A DNA stretch of 64,000 nt from Sutterella sp. AM11-39. Lineage in GTDB: Bacteria; Pseudomonadota; Gammaproteobacteria; Burkholderiales; Burkholderiaceae_F. The notes under the pieces are model-generated. The model was not told the origin of the DNA and ran no database searches. It saw only the letters and a list, made by a program, of their open reading frames with translations. This document shows positions 1 to 8,890 of this stretch, piece by piece. Position numbers and translations under genes: made by a program. How positions within the stretch are numbered: the stretch's first letter is position 1; the number at the start of each line of letters is the position of its first letter. The stretch spans positions 49,465 to 113,464 of the forward strand of contig NZ_QRLV01000007.1 in NCBI RefSeq assembly GCF_003472385.1. Reading direction: 5' to 3'.

Positions 1-637
1 CAAGTGCAGCCTCGATGGCAATCGTGCCGGAACCGCAGAACGGATCCACGAGCGGCGTATCAGCACTCCAGTCTGCAAGCATCAGAAGACCGGAAGCCAA
101 GTTTTCCTTGAGCGGCGCTTCGCCCTTGTCCGTACGCCAGCCGCGCTTGAAAAGCGCTTCACCGCACAAGTCGAGATAGAACGTGCAGTGCGTGTCATCG
201 GCAAAAGCAAACACGCGGATTTCAGGATGCGCCGTGTCCACGCTCGGACGTCGGTCCATGAAGTGCATGAAACGATCGCAAATGCCGTCCTTGATGCGCA
301 ACAGGGTGAAGTCGAGGCTGCGTAAGGGAGAGCGACGGGCATTGATATCCACGCGAATCGTTGCGTCGGGACCAAACCAGTTTTCCCACTTCGTGCGGCA
401 GGCAAAGTTGTAGATGTCTTCTTCGTCTTGATAGTCCGATACGCCCACGCGCATCAAAATGCGGCTCGCCGTGCGGCAGTAAAGGCAAGCACGCTGTGCC
501 ATGAGCATCGAGCAAGTGAACGTGACGGCTCCTCGTTGAACGCGAAGGCCGGTGATGCCGATGGCTTCGAGTTCCTGAGCGCACAGCTCTTCAAGCCCCA
601 AGGGCACGACAACATAGAAATGAGTGGGATTTTTCAT
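1..637 (-). CDS. THUMP-domain class I SAM-dependent RNA methyltransferase, partial (C-terminus beyond window)
   Basis: The reading frame runs leftward off the window edge, so only about the first 212 residues are present. The N-terminus (MKNPTHFYVVVPLGLEELCA) is typical of the RlmL/YcbY-type family that methylates guanine N2 in 23S rRNA. A THUMP-like RNA-binding region covers roughly residues 45-160. The SAM-binding and catalytic start motif DPFCGSGTIAIEAA lies from about residue 197, where the Rossmann methyltransferase domain begins. ATG at 637 is the first start in frame. The family is secure, but the exact nucleotide target cannot be told without the C-terminal domain, so no symbol is given. 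No partner gene is visible upstream. Confidence 0.85.
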   Translation of the reverse strand, partial: MKNPTHFYVVVPLGLEELCAQELEAIGITGLRVQRGAVTFTCSMLMAQRACLYCRTASRILMRVGVSDYQDEEDIYNFACRTKWENWFGPDATIRVDINARRSPLRSLDFTLLRIKDGICDRFMHFMDRRPSVDTAHPEIRVFAFADDTHCTFYLDLCGEALFKRGWRTDKGEAPLKENLASGLLMLADWSADTPLVDPFCGSGTIAIEAAL

Positions 638-960
638 TGAATCAGAAGTTCCGCCGCTTTCGCGGAAATTGACCGCTTTCGGTAATTGTCCGCCGACGAA
701 TAGAGAATGGAATAGTGTTCGTGCGAATTGTAAGGAAAAACGGTCTCTTCATGGCAAAAAACGGCTGATTTCCACTCCGAAACAGCGTTGTTCAACAGCA
801 TAAAGACCTCTAGGCAAAAGGCTGTAGAGCGCGCCAAATCTCTTTCCTTGGCACTATCAAATGCGGTAGTATCCGTTGAAACAAATTAAAACAATGAAGC
901 TCTGGCAAGCTTTTCTTCGCCACAGTTCCCCTCTTTCAAAAATCCAAACGAGGCTCCCTG
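638..960. other. Intergenic region between divergent genes
   Basis: This 323-base gap separates the leftward methyltransferase from the rightward transporter and should hold both promoters. Two short inverted repeats are visible: AATTGACCG/CGGTAATT at 667-687 and CTCTA/TAGAG at 809-829. A 67-codon leftward frame overlaps the gap and the methyltransferase start, but its protein has no recognisable features and I do not call it. I see no convincing -35/-10 pair. Confidence 0.5.
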
Positions 961-2271
961 ATGGACTTGCTCTTTAACCCCATCATCTTGTCGGTGTTGG
1001 TACTTTGCGTACTCTGCCTGGTCAAAGTCAACGTTCTTGTCGCGCTTATCCTTGCGGCCATCACCGCCGGCCTGTCGGGCGGCATTGACATCGGTAAAAC
1101 GATGACGCTTTTGGCCGACGGCTTTTCCGCCAACGCCACCACCGCGCTTTCCTACATCCTGCTGGGTACCTTTGCCGTTGCCATTGCGCACACAGGCTTA
1201 ATGCAAGTGCTTGTTTCCTGGATTTCCAAACATCTGGGGTCTCGTCCGGCGGTTTTCTGTCTCGTTTTGGCCGCCATTGCCTGCTTGTCACAGAACGTGG
1301 TGCCGGTGCATATTGCCTTCATTCCGCTGTTGATTCCGCCGCTGCTCTATCTGATGAACAAGATGCAGCTTGACCGCCGAGCGGTGGCTTGTTCGCTCAG
1401 CTTTGGCCTGAAGGCTCCCTACATCACGCTGCCCGTTGGTTTCGGTCTGATCTTCCAGGGCATCGTCGCTGACAGCATGACTCAAAGCGGCATGAAGACC
1501 ACGGTGTCGGACGTCGCTTCCGTCAACTGGATTCTCGGTGCGTCCATGTTGATCGGTCTGCTGATTGCTGTCTTTGTGCTCTATCGTAAACCGCGTCACT
1601 ACGAAGATCGCCCGGTCATCGGCATGGAAACCAAGGCCGAGGAAATCAAGAAGTTTGAACTCAAGCACTGGGCGACGCTTCTGGCCATTGTTCTGGCCGT
1701 TGTGGTTCAGCTCATTTGGCAGTCTCTGCCGCTAGCCGCTTTGATCGGTCTTCTGGTCATGATTCTCGGTCGCGCCTTCCTTTTCCGTGAATTGGACGAT
1801 CACATCGCCGGCGGCATCTCCATGATGGGCTTTATCGCCTTTGTGATGCTCATCGCGGGTGGTTATGCAGCCATTCTCAAGGAAACAGGCGCTGTTAATG
1901 AACTGATTCAGAGCGTAGTTCCCTATCTGCACTCCAACAAGATTCTGGCTGCCACCATCATTACCGGAATCGGTCTTATTGTGACGATGGGCATCGGCAC
2001 ATCTTTCGGTACCGTGCCGATCCTGGCTGTGATCTACGTGCCGCTGTGCTCCGCTGTGGGTTTCTCGCTTCCTGCCACCATTCTTCTGATGTCAGCTGCC
2101 GGTGCTCTGGGCGATGCCGGTTCTCCTGCCTCCGACACCACACTCGGCCCCACGAGCGGTCTGAATGCCGACGGTCAGCATGACCACATTTGGGACACTT
2201 GCGTACCGACCTTCATTGCCTACAACATCCCGTTGATGATTGCTGGCATTGTCGGGGCTCAGTTTCTGTAA
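961..2271 (+). CDS. Na+/H+ antiporter family (NhaC/YuiF-like) membrane transporter
   Basis: A 436-residue, very hydrophobic protein with about 11-12 predicted membrane segments spread evenly along its length. The only long polar stretch is at about residues 205-230, between the two halves. The sequence resembles the Na+/H+ antiporter superfamily that includes NhaC and YuiF, with a Gly/Ala/Ser-rich loop near the end (GALGDAGSPASDTTLGPTSG). Members exchange Na+ for protons or carry amino acids at the inner membrane; the substrate here cannot be read from sequence. ATG at 961 is preceded by GAGG at 7 nt. The gene stands alone and ends at a stem-loop terminator facing the tautomerase gene. Confidence 0.8.
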   Translation: MDLLFNPIILSVLVLCVLCLVKVNVLVALILAAITAGLSGGIDIGKTMTLLADGFSANATTALSYILLGTFAVAIAHTGLMQVLVSWISKHLGSRPAVFCLVLAAIACLSQNVVPVHIAFIPLLIPPLLYLMNKMQLDRRAVACSLSFGLKAPYITLPVGFGLIFQGIVADSMTQSGMKTTVSDVASVNWILGASMLIGLLIAVFVLYRKPRHYEDRPVIGMETKAEEIKKFELKHWATLLAIVLAVVVQLIWQSLPLAALIGLLVMILGRAFLFRELDDHIAGGISMMGFIAFVMLIAGGYAAILKETGAVNELIQSVVPYLHSNKILAATIITGIGLIVTMGIGTSFGTVPILAVIYVPLCSAVGFSLPATILLMSAAGALGDAGSPASDTTLGPTSGLNADGQHDHIWDTCVPTFIAYNIPLMIAGIVGAQFL

Positions 2272-2295
2272 ACAGGAAACCAGCTAATTCTTCCT

Positions 2296-2330
2296 GACGG
2301 GCGGTCTTTTCGGATCGCCCGTCTTGTTTT
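2296..2330 (+). terminator. Rho-independent terminator of the antiporter gene
   Basis: GACGGGCGGTC pairs with GATCGCCCGTC (one wobble) across a short loop and is followed by TTGTTTT. It lies 25 nt after the antiporter stop, between convergent genes. Confidence 0.8.
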
Positions 2331-2336
2331 CAAGTG

Positions 2337-2549
2337 TTAGGCCTTCTTTTCCGAGCGCAGCTGTTTGACGGTTTTACCGTTGATGCCGTAGTTGGTCATC
2401 GGCACCTCATCGATGATGACCACCAGATGCGTCGTGTCCTTGCCAAGCACATCGGCGATGAGTTTGGTAACCCCCGCGATAAGCTGTTCCTTTTGCTCAG
2501 GAGTCGGCGCTTCGCAGTCGCCGGTGAGTTTGATGTTGATGTAAGGCAT
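2337..2549 (-). CDS. 4-oxalocrotonate tautomerase family enzyme
   Basis: A 70-residue protein beginning MPYINIKLTG. After Met removal, Pro1 would be the catalytic base of the tautomerase superfamily, and length and fold pattern match 4-OT subunits, which assemble as hexamers. The central segment (KLIADVLGKDTTHLVVIIDE) matches the family pattern. It would ketonise or isomerise enol substrates in the cytoplasm. No degradation genes lie nearby, so the physiological substrate is unknown. It is convergent with the antiporter gene and appears monocistronic. Confidence 0.9.
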   Translation of the reverse strand: MPYINIKLTGDCEAPTPEQKEQLIAGVTKLIADVLGKDTTHLVVIIDEVPMTNYGINGKTVKQLRSEKKA

Positions 2550-2867
2550 GGTTTGTTCCTTTGATTGAATGGAGCAATCTTCGCACTGAAGCCTTGGTTA
2601 ATTCGATTAAGGATGCGAGGCCAACGCGAGATCAGGGCCGTTAACCGCAATTTTTCCCTATAGGTGTTGTAAAAAAGCATCACATCCATTTGAGGCTTGC
2701 TTTTGAATTTGAGAGTTACGCAATTCGGAGTGAGAATGCTCGCACCCTTTCGGAACAAAGGGTGATTGGGCCTTCGGGCATGTTGCGGTTCCTTGCAGGC
2801 TTGCAACGCTTAAATCCCGGGCCTTTTTGATCAAAAAGATCCCCTATCTTTATAGGAACAAATCAAA
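2550..2867. other. Intergenic region upstream of porin 1
   Basis: A 318-base gap between divergent genes, so it must hold both promoters. Just upstream of the porin is a palindrome TTTTTGATCAAAAA (2824-2837) followed by an AT-rich stretch and AGGA 10 nt before the ATG. There is also TTAATTCGATTAA near 2600. I cannot assign promoter elements with confidence. Confidence 0.4.
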
Positions 2868-4058
2868 ATGAAAAAGACTCTTGCTGCAGTTGCCGTTCTT
2901 GGCGCTTTTGCCGGTTCTGCTCTCGCTGCTGATGTTCAGCTCTACGGTATCGTTGACACGGGCTTGCAGTACGTGCATGGCGACACCGATTCTACGTCTG
3001 CCAATAGTGACTTTGATTCCTTCTCGATGGAATCCGGTATGGCTTCCGGCTCCCGCTTCGGTTTTAAGGGCACGGAAGACCTCGGTAACGGTCTGACGGT
3101 TGGTTTCATTCTGGAAGACGGCATCAAGTCCGACACCGGTGTTGACGACGACGTGTTGTTCAATCGTGAATCTAGCCTCTTCCTGCAGGGTGGTTTCGGT
3201 AAGGTTGCTTTCGGCCGTATCGGTTCCTTCAACGGTGGCGTGAGCTCCTGGGCCAAGTACGGTGTGATGTCCGTCTTTGGCACATCCTGGGGTGACTACT
3301 CCGCTCAGGCTGGTACTTGGGCCATGGGCGCCGGTATGTGGAACAACATGATTGCCTATGAAACCCCGAGCTTCGCCGGCTTCAAGGTGTTTGCTCAGTA
3401 CGGCATGGGTAATCAGGTAGACGGTGTCGATGAGAACGGAAAGGCCGGTAAGTTTGGTGAAGAAAACGAATCCTCGAGTGACCGCTACTATGCTATCGGT
3501 GCCTCTTACAACAACGGTCCTTTGAGCTTGTACTTCGCAGTTGATTCCATCAACTATGCTTCTGTCACCATGGAGCAGGCAGGTGAATCCATCAAGGATC
3601 AGGATGACAGCCTGACCGTGACCTTCGGCGGCAACTATGACTTCGAAGTTGTCAAGCTCTACGCTGGTGCTCAGTACTTTGACGAGATCAAGACCAGCAA
3701 GATGAAAGGCATTATTCAGGACGTTGAAGCCTTCAATAACGGCACGGATAAATTTGCAAGCCGTATGAAGGGCTGGAGTCTTGGTGTTTCCGCTGGTATC
3801 CCGGCAGCAGGTGGCACCGTCATGGTTGGCGCCGCCTATCTGGATGCTGAAGCTGCTGACAGCGTTGATGCTGGTCACAAGGATGATGAGCTTTCTCGCT
3901 GGATCATCTCTGCAGGTTACGACTATCCGTTCTCCAAGCGTACCGATGTCTACGGCGTTGTGACCTACAACCAGGACAACCTGAAGTTTACGGGCGATCA
4001 TGCTGATCAGGATCCGTACATGTTCGGTGTGATGGTTGGCCTGCGTCATCGCTTCTAA
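2868..4058 (+). CDS. Outer-membrane porin (Gram-negative general porin family)
   Basis: A 396-residue protein with a clear signal peptide (MKKTLAAVAVLGAFAGSALA, cleavage before ADVQLYG), the DVQLYGIVDTGL start of betaproteobacterial 16-strand porins, and a C-terminal ...LRHRF, where the final Phe is the BAM recognition residue. Alternating hydrophobic strands and acidic loops run throughout. It should form trimeric channels for small hydrophilic solutes in the outer membrane. It is monocistronic and ends at a strong terminator. The second porin in the window (16109-17260) shares the architecture but is clearly a different paralogue. Confidence 0.95.
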   Translation: MKKTLAAVAVLGAFAGSALAADVQLYGIVDTGLQYVHGDTDSTSANSDFDSFSMESGMASGSRFGFKGTEDLGNGLTVGFILEDGIKSDTGVDDDVLFNRESSLFLQGGFGKVAFGRIGSFNGGVSSWAKYGVMSVFGTSWGDYSAQAGTWAMGAGMWNNMIAYETPSFAGFKVFAQYGMGNQVDGVDENGKAGKFGEENESSSDRYYAIGASYNNGPLSLYFAVDSINYASVTMEQAGESIKDQDDSLTVTFGGNYDFEVVKLYAGAQYFDEIKTSKMKGIIQDVEAFNNGTDKFASRMKGWSLGVSAGIPAAGGTVMVGAAYLDAEAADSVDAGHKDDELSRWIISAGYDYPFSKRTDVYGVVTYNQDNLKFTGDHADQDPYMFGVMVGLRHRF

Positions 4059-4106
4059 TCAGCCCTTTAGCTTGATTACAGCGCGCTCAGCGTATAGCTG
4101 AACACT

Positions 4107-4154
4107 AAGCCCTCTGAAAGATCGGAACCTTCCGAAGCCTCAGAGGGCTTTTTG
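4107..4154 (+). terminator. Rho-independent terminator of porin 1
   Basis: AGCCCTCTGA pairs with TCAGAGGGCT, with a nested TCGGA/TCCGA stem inside, followed by TTTTT. This is a strong hairpin 50 nt after the porin stop. Confidence 0.93.
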
Positions 4155-4404
4155 TACCAGTTCAAATTTCACTCGTTTGATGTCAAATTTGCAGTGCTCA
4201 TTTTTTAGGCATATCACAAAATTTATTACAAATCAGTGACCGAGAGGTCGAACACCCACACTTATTCACAAAACCTGTGAAGAACCACCTCCTTATCCAC
4301 AACGATAGGAATTGTTAAGCAACAACGCTTTGCAAATCCAAGCATCAACTCCTCATAGCGGCCTCTACAATTGAGGGTAACGTTCCTTCCCGCAAAGGCA
4401 AGCC
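4155..4404. other. AT-rich intergenic region with two consensus DnaA boxes
   Basis: The gap between porin 1's terminator and the lipoprotein gene contains TTATTCACA at 4262-4270 and TTATCCACA at 4293-4301, in the same orientation. A weaker reverse match (TGTGAAGAA) lies at about 4276-4284. The bases at 4200-4240 are strongly AT-rich. DnaA boxes of this form occur in oriC and in titration or reactivation sites. No dnaA, dnaN, parAB or gidA lies nearby, so origin function is not supported. The boxes could also act on the downstream gene. Confidence 0.45.
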
Positions 4405-4896
4405 ATGCGCACACCGATTCTTTCTGCCGCACTAGCGACTCTGTTCTTAAGCGGTTGTTCAACAACCGTGATCTTTGAAAGCGACTTGGAAGGTGCCGAG
4501 GTCACGACGGTTGCCGGCCAGAAGTACGGAATGACACCCGTTTCCGTGTCCTTTTCCAACGATGATCTGGATGCCTCTCGCGGACCGGACGGTTGTGCAC
4601 GTATTCTTGGCGTAACCTATACGTGGCCTTCGGGCGCCAAGGTCGCCTCTCCCAATCCGATCGTGCTCTGCGGTGACGGTTATCAATTCCGTTATGTCAT
4701 GAAGCGTCCTACTGATGCTCCTGGCATTGAAAAAGATTTGCAAAACGCTCTTCAGCTCTCGAAGAGACGCGAAGCACAGTTGCAAGCTGAGTTGGAAACC
4801 GAGCGTCTCTACAACGATCGCTTCATGTGGGGGCCGTTTATGTGGGGACCGATGATGATGCCTCCTCCCCCGCCTCCGCCTCGTCCCCATCGTTGA
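4405..4896 (+). CDS. Lipoprotein with PEGA-like segment and Pro-rich tail
   Basis: A 163-residue protein with a short signal peptide ending in a lipobox (LSGC, Cys18), so it should be lipid-anchored in the envelope. Residues about 25-50 (GAEVTTVAGQKYGMTPVSVSFS) resemble a PEGA-type beta repeat, common in surface lipoproteins. A charged helical stretch follows at about 105-135. The C-terminus is low complexity: two FMWGP repeats, then MMMP and seven prolines. No function is assigned. The ATG follows AAAGGC and is the only start compatible with the signal peptide. Confidence 0.8.
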   Translation: MRTPILSAALATLFLSGCSTTVIFESDLEGAEVTTVAGQKYGMTPVSVSFSNDDLDASRGPDGCARILGVTYTWPSGAKVASPNPIVLCGDGYQFRYVMKRPTDAPGIEKDLQNALQLSKRREAQLQAELETERLYNDRFMWGPFMWGPMMMPPPPPPPRPHR

Positions 4897-4981
4897 TAAT
4901 TTGTCCCTCATTTAACAGAGCGGAAATGAGTCACTGTGGCTAGAATGGCTCCACTTTGAATTTTTTGTTTTTTTAGATCTC

Positions 4982-6058
4982 ATGAAAGTTCTCGGCATTG
5001 AAAGCTCGTGCGACGAAACCGGCGTTGCGCTGATCGACAGCGAAAAAGGACTGTTGGCAGACGCCGTCCACACGCAAATCGATATGCACCGAGCCTACGG
5101 CGGCGTTGTGCCGGAACTCGCCAGCCGCGACCATATCCGCCGTGCGCTGGTGTTGATTGACGACGTTCTGACGCGCGCAGGCGTCAAGAAAGAAGAAATT
5201 GATGCCGTTGCCGTCACCGAAGGCCCGGGTCTGGCCGGAGCGCTTCTGGTCGGCTCGTCCGTCGCTCACGCCATCGGCTATGCCTTAGGCATTCCCGTGG
5301 TCGGAGTGCACCATCTGGAAGGTCACCTGCTCTCAGCTTGCCTTGCGGACCCTGCTCCCAAGTTTCCCTTCATTGCGCTGCTGGTAAGCGGCGGACACAC
5401 GCAATTTATGCGCGTCAATGCTTTCGGCAGCTATGAACTGTTGGGAGAAACGCTGGATGACGCCGCGGGCGAAGCATTTGACAAAACCGCGCAGTTGTTA
5501 GGTGAAGGCTATCCCGGCGGTCCTGCGGTTTCTCGTCTGGCCGAAACAGGTTCGCCCGGCGCCATTGAATTGCCGCGTCCGATGCTGCACTCTCCGTCGC
5601 TTGACATGAGCTTCTCGGGGCTCAAAACGGCTGTTCTGACCGCCGTCAACGATGCCAAGGATCCCACGGATCCTCAGTTCCGTTCGGATTTGGCTTTGGC
5701 GTTTACTGAAGCGGTTGCCGAAGTGCTCACCACCAAGGCCATCAAAGCCATCAAAACGACCGGCATCAAACAGTTGGTGGTGGCAGGCGGCGTATCCGCC
5801 AATAAGACGCTGCGAGCCAGCCTGATCGATGCCTGCCGCAAACGGGGTGCACGAGTCTTCTTCCCGCCTCAGCGTTTGTGCACCGACAACGGCGCCATGA
5901 TTGCCGTGGCCGGCATGATGCGTCTGCAACGCATGACTGAAGAGGAACTTCAAAACGCCCGCAAGCGCTGGAGCTTCTCAGCCAAGCCGCGCTGGACGCT
6001 TTCTCAAGCCGCCAATCCGGACGCCGTCAATCCGAGACAGCGATTCCGCAATCACTGA
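4982..6058 (+). CDS. tsaD: tRNA N6-adenosine threonylcarbamoyltransferase TsaD
   Basis: A 358-residue Kae1/TsaD protein. It transfers threonylcarbamoyl from TC-AMP to A37 of ANN-decoding tRNAs, working with TsaB and TsaE in the cytoplasm. The N-terminal [13 protein letters not shown] and the metal-binding HxxxH (His111 and His115 in [11 protein letters not shown]) are present, as are the GGHTQ and [10 protein letters not shown] nucleotide-binding stretches. Length is usual for the family. The TC-AMP-producing partner (Sua5 type) is encoded far away in this window at 39795. The gene is preceded by a T-rich leader and stands alone. Confidence 0.97.
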   Translation: MKVLGIESSCDETGVALIDSEKGLLADAVHTQIDMHRAYGGVVPELASRDHIRRALVLIDDVLTRAGVKKEEIDAVAVTEGPGLAGALLVGSSVAHAIGYALGIPVVGVHHLEGHLLSACLADPAPKFPFIALLVSGGHTQFMRVNAFGSYELLGETLDDAAGEAFDKTAQLLGEGYPGGPAVSRLAETGSPGAIELPRPMLHSPSLDMSFSGLKTAVLTAVNDAKDPTDPQFRSDLALAFTEAVAEVLTTKAIKAIKTTGIKQLVVAGGVSANKTLRASLIDACRKRGARVFFPPQRLCTDNGAMIAVAGMMRLQRMTEEELQNARKRWSFSAKPRWTLSQAANPDAVNPRQRFRNH

Positions 6059-6065
6059 TACATTT

Positions 6066-6090
6066 CGGGCCGGAAATTCCGGCCCGTGTC
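6066..6090. terminator. GC-rich hairpin after tsaD
   Basis: CGGGCCGGAA is followed by its exact complement TTCCGGCCCG, 8 nt after the tsaD stop. The downstream T-run is weak (TGTCATTTG), so this may be an imperfect terminator or a 3'-end stabiliser. Confidence 0.55.
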
Positions 6091-6155
6091 ATTTGTATAT
6101 CCGATTTTCGTGACAACTGCCTAAATCTGCATCACGGACATCAACTCAGAACTCG

Positions 6156-6881
6156 TCATTGAGCGTGCTGGCGATTCTTGACCCACTTCTCCCAGCCTTC
6201 CTGACGCAACTTGCAGGCCGGACACTCGCCGCAGCCGTAGCCCCAGTCGTGGAGCACATCGTGGTTACCCATATAGCAAGTGTGCGTCTGAGTGCGTACA
6301 AACTCCACAAAGGCGTCACCGCCGAGGTCGTGCGCCAGCTGCCAGGTTTCTGCCTTCGTGAGCCACATCAACGGTGTCTCAATCACCACCTGACGATCCA
6401 ATCCGAGCGAAAGCGACACCTGCAGGCTCTTTAGCGTGTTGTCTCGGCAGTCGGCGTAGCCCGAGTAGTCGGTTTCACACATGCCGCCCACGAGAACAGA
6501 GCCGCCGCGGCGGTAGGCAATCGCAGAAGCAAACGTGAAAAAGAGAAGATTACGTGCCGGAACGAAAGAGTTGGGCACGCCGTCCTTTTCAAACTCGATT
6601 TCGATCTCGCGCGTGAGAGAGCACTCCGAAATCTGGCCCAAGACCTTCATGTCAATCATGTGATCCTGACCGAGACGCCCCTTGGCGTAAGGCAGAACGT
6701 CTTCGATGGTCTCTAGGATGTGCTTGCGGCATGTGATTTCAGCCGTGTGGCGCTGGCCGTAGTCAAAACCGACGGTCTCCACTTCCTTGAAATTTTTCAG
6801 CGCCCACGCCAAACACGTCGTCGAATCTTGTCCGCCTGAAAAAAGCACCAACGCTTTCTTGTCCGCAAAGCCACCGGCCAT
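6156..6881 (-). CDS. queC: 7-cyano-7-deazaguanine synthase QueC
   Basis: About 241 residues. QueC converts 7-carboxy-7-deazaguanine to preQ0 with ATP and ammonia in queuosine synthesis. The PP-loop motif SGGQDS is at residues 15-20. Zinc-binding cysteines cluster near the C-terminus (CGECPACK, with an upstream Cys in THTCYMGN). I chose ATG at 6881 because AAAGGA lies 6 nt upstream and the family start fits. The frame stays open for 32 more codons upstream, but that stretch has no family similarity. No other que genes are in the window. Confidence 0.95.
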   Translation of the reverse strand: MAGGFADKKALVLFSGGQDSTTCLAWALKNFKEVETVGFDYGQRHTAEITCRKHILETIEDVLPYAKGRLGQDHMIDMKVLGQISECSLTREIEIEFEKDGVPNSFVPARNLLFFTFASAIAYRRGGSVLVGGMCETDYSGYADCRDNTLKSLQVSLSLGLDRQVVIETPLMWLTKAETWQLAHDLGGDAFVEFVRTQTHTCYMGNHDVLHDWGYGCGECPACKLRQEGWEKWVKNRQHAQ

Positions 6882-6952
6882 CTTGAATCCTTTTGCAATC
6901 ATTGAGAACGGATGGATTCTACGGTGAATCAATTCAAAAAAAAGCAAACTGT

Positions 6953-6987
6953 TAACAAAAAATAAGAGCCCTTGCAATCAAGGGCTC
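6953..6987 (-). terminator. Rho-independent terminator of the flavin reductase gene
   Basis: Read on the minus strand, GAGCCCTTG pairs with CAAGGGCTC across a 4-nt loop and is followed by TTATTTTTTG. It lies just after the reductase stop and before queC, isolating the two. Confidence 0.9.
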
Positions 6988-7013
6988 TCGAGTCAAGAAA
7001 AAATCTTTTTGGG

Positions 7014-8717
7014 CTATTTAGTTTCTTTCAGGATTTCTCGTACTGCAATGCGAGCAAATGAAGGCGGGACAAAAACATTCACATTGTGTCGACCGAGATT
7101 GGAATCTGTTACTTGGCCAACTGCATAGAGTCCTTTGATTGGTACCCCATTCTGATCCAGTGCTTGTGCTTTTGTATTGATTGCTATTCCTCCCAAAGTT
7201 GCGTGTACTGCAGGCTCAATTTTCACACCATAGTATGGAAGCGTGTCGAATTTGCATCCAAAGGTTTTACGACCAAATTCAGGATCGTTGCCACTTTCTG
7301 CATAAGTTTTGTACTTCGCAATTGTGTTAGCCAGTCCTTTCGGATCAATTCCCAACCGTTTTGCTAGGTTTTCGAGTGACTTATCATGCAACACGTAACC
7401 TTTTTGAACATAATCCTTGATAATTGCCAGCTTGGATACCGAACTCTGGTCAAAGATTAGAAAAGCTTTTCCCGTGCCCCCAGTAGCTTTAATCATTGCC
7501 TGAGTCACACCAGTTTTGTCATTGCTCGTATCATCGATAAATCGATTACCACTCTGATTGACCATGATACCGCCACTTGTAAAGCGTAATGCGGTAAAGG
7601 AAATCTGGGTACCGTTGGCATTGTATGTGCTTGGATTAAGTACGATTTTTCCCATATCTGTCAGCTTTGCACCTACTTCTTGAGCCAGACGATGTCCATC
7701 GCCTTGCGTTCCAGCAGAGTTTGTCGTACCCAACACTGCCGCCTCAGGTGCAAATTGCTTGAGCATCTCCTTGCTGGCAGAAAAACCACCTGTGGCCAAA
7801 ATAACAGCTTTGGCTGTTACTTTGTATGGCTTACCACTCAAAGGTGTGACCTCCACTCCAACGGCTCTACCATCCTTCATCAAAATTCTTGTCGCTCGAG
7901 CATTCAAACGTACATCCACCTTTTCCTTTTCCAAGGCCTTGGTAAAAGTTTTGGTAATTTCGAGTCCCGGAGCACGTCCGTCCGAAGGCGCATGTGCAAA
8001 AGGCTTAAAAATACGATCAAGATCAGCACCGTTTTCAACCAGAAAATCAACAACAACTTTGCTTTCAGGAGCAACAGTTTGAGCCATAACTGGATCGGTA
8101 TCCGGATACCCTGACAAATATTTTGCAAATCCCTCAACAGTTGTATCTGTACTCTTATGCTTGGCTTGAACAACTGTTCCGCCAGCCTGAATATATGTTG
8201 AAGTAAAGGTACCGTTTCCTCCAAGTACGCCAAGCTTTTCAAGCAGGATGACATCTTTACCTGCACGGCTCAGTTCAATAGCAGCCATCATGCCACCAGG
8301 ACCACCGCCAACAACTACAACATCGGTCGAAGCATCCCCAAATGCGGTTTGAACTGTATTTTTCACGCCATTCGACGCCTGGTATCCAGCTTTTTGAAGT
8401 GCAACACTGAGAGCCATCAAAGCAGCTTTACTTGAAGCAGTTGCTCCACTAACCGCATCCACGGCAAGGGATTGCGTCTTGACAACCGATCGCGCAATGA
8501 CATCCAGCGCACGGGATCCTACTCCCTCGGTTTCGTTGTGCTTAAAACTGATATCCGCAATTTTGCCTTGCTTAACAACGACAGTCGTCTCTACCGGACT
8601 GCCCCAGACACCAGGAGCACTTGCGACATACGAACCATCCATCAGGGCTGCAAAAGCAGCTGTATGAACAAATGCAGCTATCGCAAAAGTTGCAAACTTC
8701 GGTACATACCCAGTCAT
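7014..8717 (-). CDS. Secreted flavin reductase: FMN-binding domain plus FAD-binding fumarate/urocanate-reductase-like domain
   Basis: A 567-residue protein with a Sec-type signal peptide (about residues 1-23). Next comes an FMN-binding domain with the covalent flavinylation motif SGAT (90-93, Thr93 the likely ApbE target), then a flavocytochrome c-type FAD domain (GGGPGG at 137-142). It lacks a haem domain. It should reduce a double bond in a periplasmic acceptor using quinol-derived electrons. Aligned by eye to Shewanella fumarate reductase Fcc3, the fumarate-binding residues look replaced: His365 by Asn361, Arg402 by Asn399, His504 by Ala506. The substrate is therefore probably not fumarate. 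I chose ATG at 8717, 6 nt after AGGAGG; an upstream TTG would abut the ribosome site. The gene is AT-richer than its flanks and divergent from a two-component system. Confidence 0.88.
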   Translation of the reverse strand: MTGYVPKFATFAIAAFVHTAAFAALMDGSYVASAPGVWGSPVETTVVVKQGKIADISFKHNETEGVGSRALDVIARSVVKTQSLAVDAVSGATASSKAALMALSVALQKAGYQASNGVKNTVQTAFGDASTDVVVVGGGPGGMMAAIELSRAGKDVILLEKLGVLGGNGTFTSTYIQAGGTVVQAKHKSTDTTVEGFAKYLSGYPDTDPVMAQTVAPESKVVVDFLVENGADLDRIFKPFAHAPSDGRAPGLEITKTFTKALEKEKVDVRLNARATRILMKDGRAVGVEVTPLSGKPYKVTAKAVILATGGFSASKEMLKQFAPEAAVLGTTNSAGTQGDGHRLAQEVGAKLTDMGKIVLNPSTYNANGTQISFTALRFTSGGIMVNQSGNRFIDDTSNDKTGVTQAMIKATGGTGKAFLIFDQSSVSKLAIIKDYVQKGYVLHDKSLENLAKRLGIDPKGLANTIAKYKTYAESGNDPEFGRKTFGCKFDTLPYYGVKIEPAVHATLGGIAINTKAQALDQNGVPIKGLYAVGQVTDSNLGRHNVNVFVPPSFARIAVREILKETK

Positions 8718-8890
8718 TGTCAACCTCCTCTTTTGTTCTTATGGCGAGGACTTCAATTCCCCACGTTCTTCACTATATCGGCGAAGGTGCGCGCGCACTT
8801 TGTGTGCTGTCAAAAAGCCTCTCTTAGCTTGAATAGATGGTTTTCTACCGTTGCTAAGATTGGTCAAAAGTTCCTGCGATTGAGGCAAAA
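8718..8890. promoter_or_regulatory. Divergent control region between flavin reductase and two-component system
   Basis: These 173 bases separate the reductase and sensor kinase starts and must contain both promoters and any response-regulator site. The AGGAGG ribosome site of the reductase is at 8724-8729. A CG-rich alternation (GTGCGCGCGCAC) sits near 8787-8798. I see no FNR box here. Confidence 0.5.

Noticed and set aside
634-837. 67-codon leftward frame before the methyltransferase
   Set aside because: It overlaps the methyltransferase start, has no ribosome site and no recognisable sequence.
2824-2854. Possible -35/-10 pair (TTGATC, TTTATA) before porin 1
   Set aside because: It would put the transcription start only a few bases before the ATG, leaving no room for the ribosome site.
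4155-4404. Chromosome replication origin
   Set aside because: Only two good DnaA boxes, no 13-mer array and no origin-linked genes.
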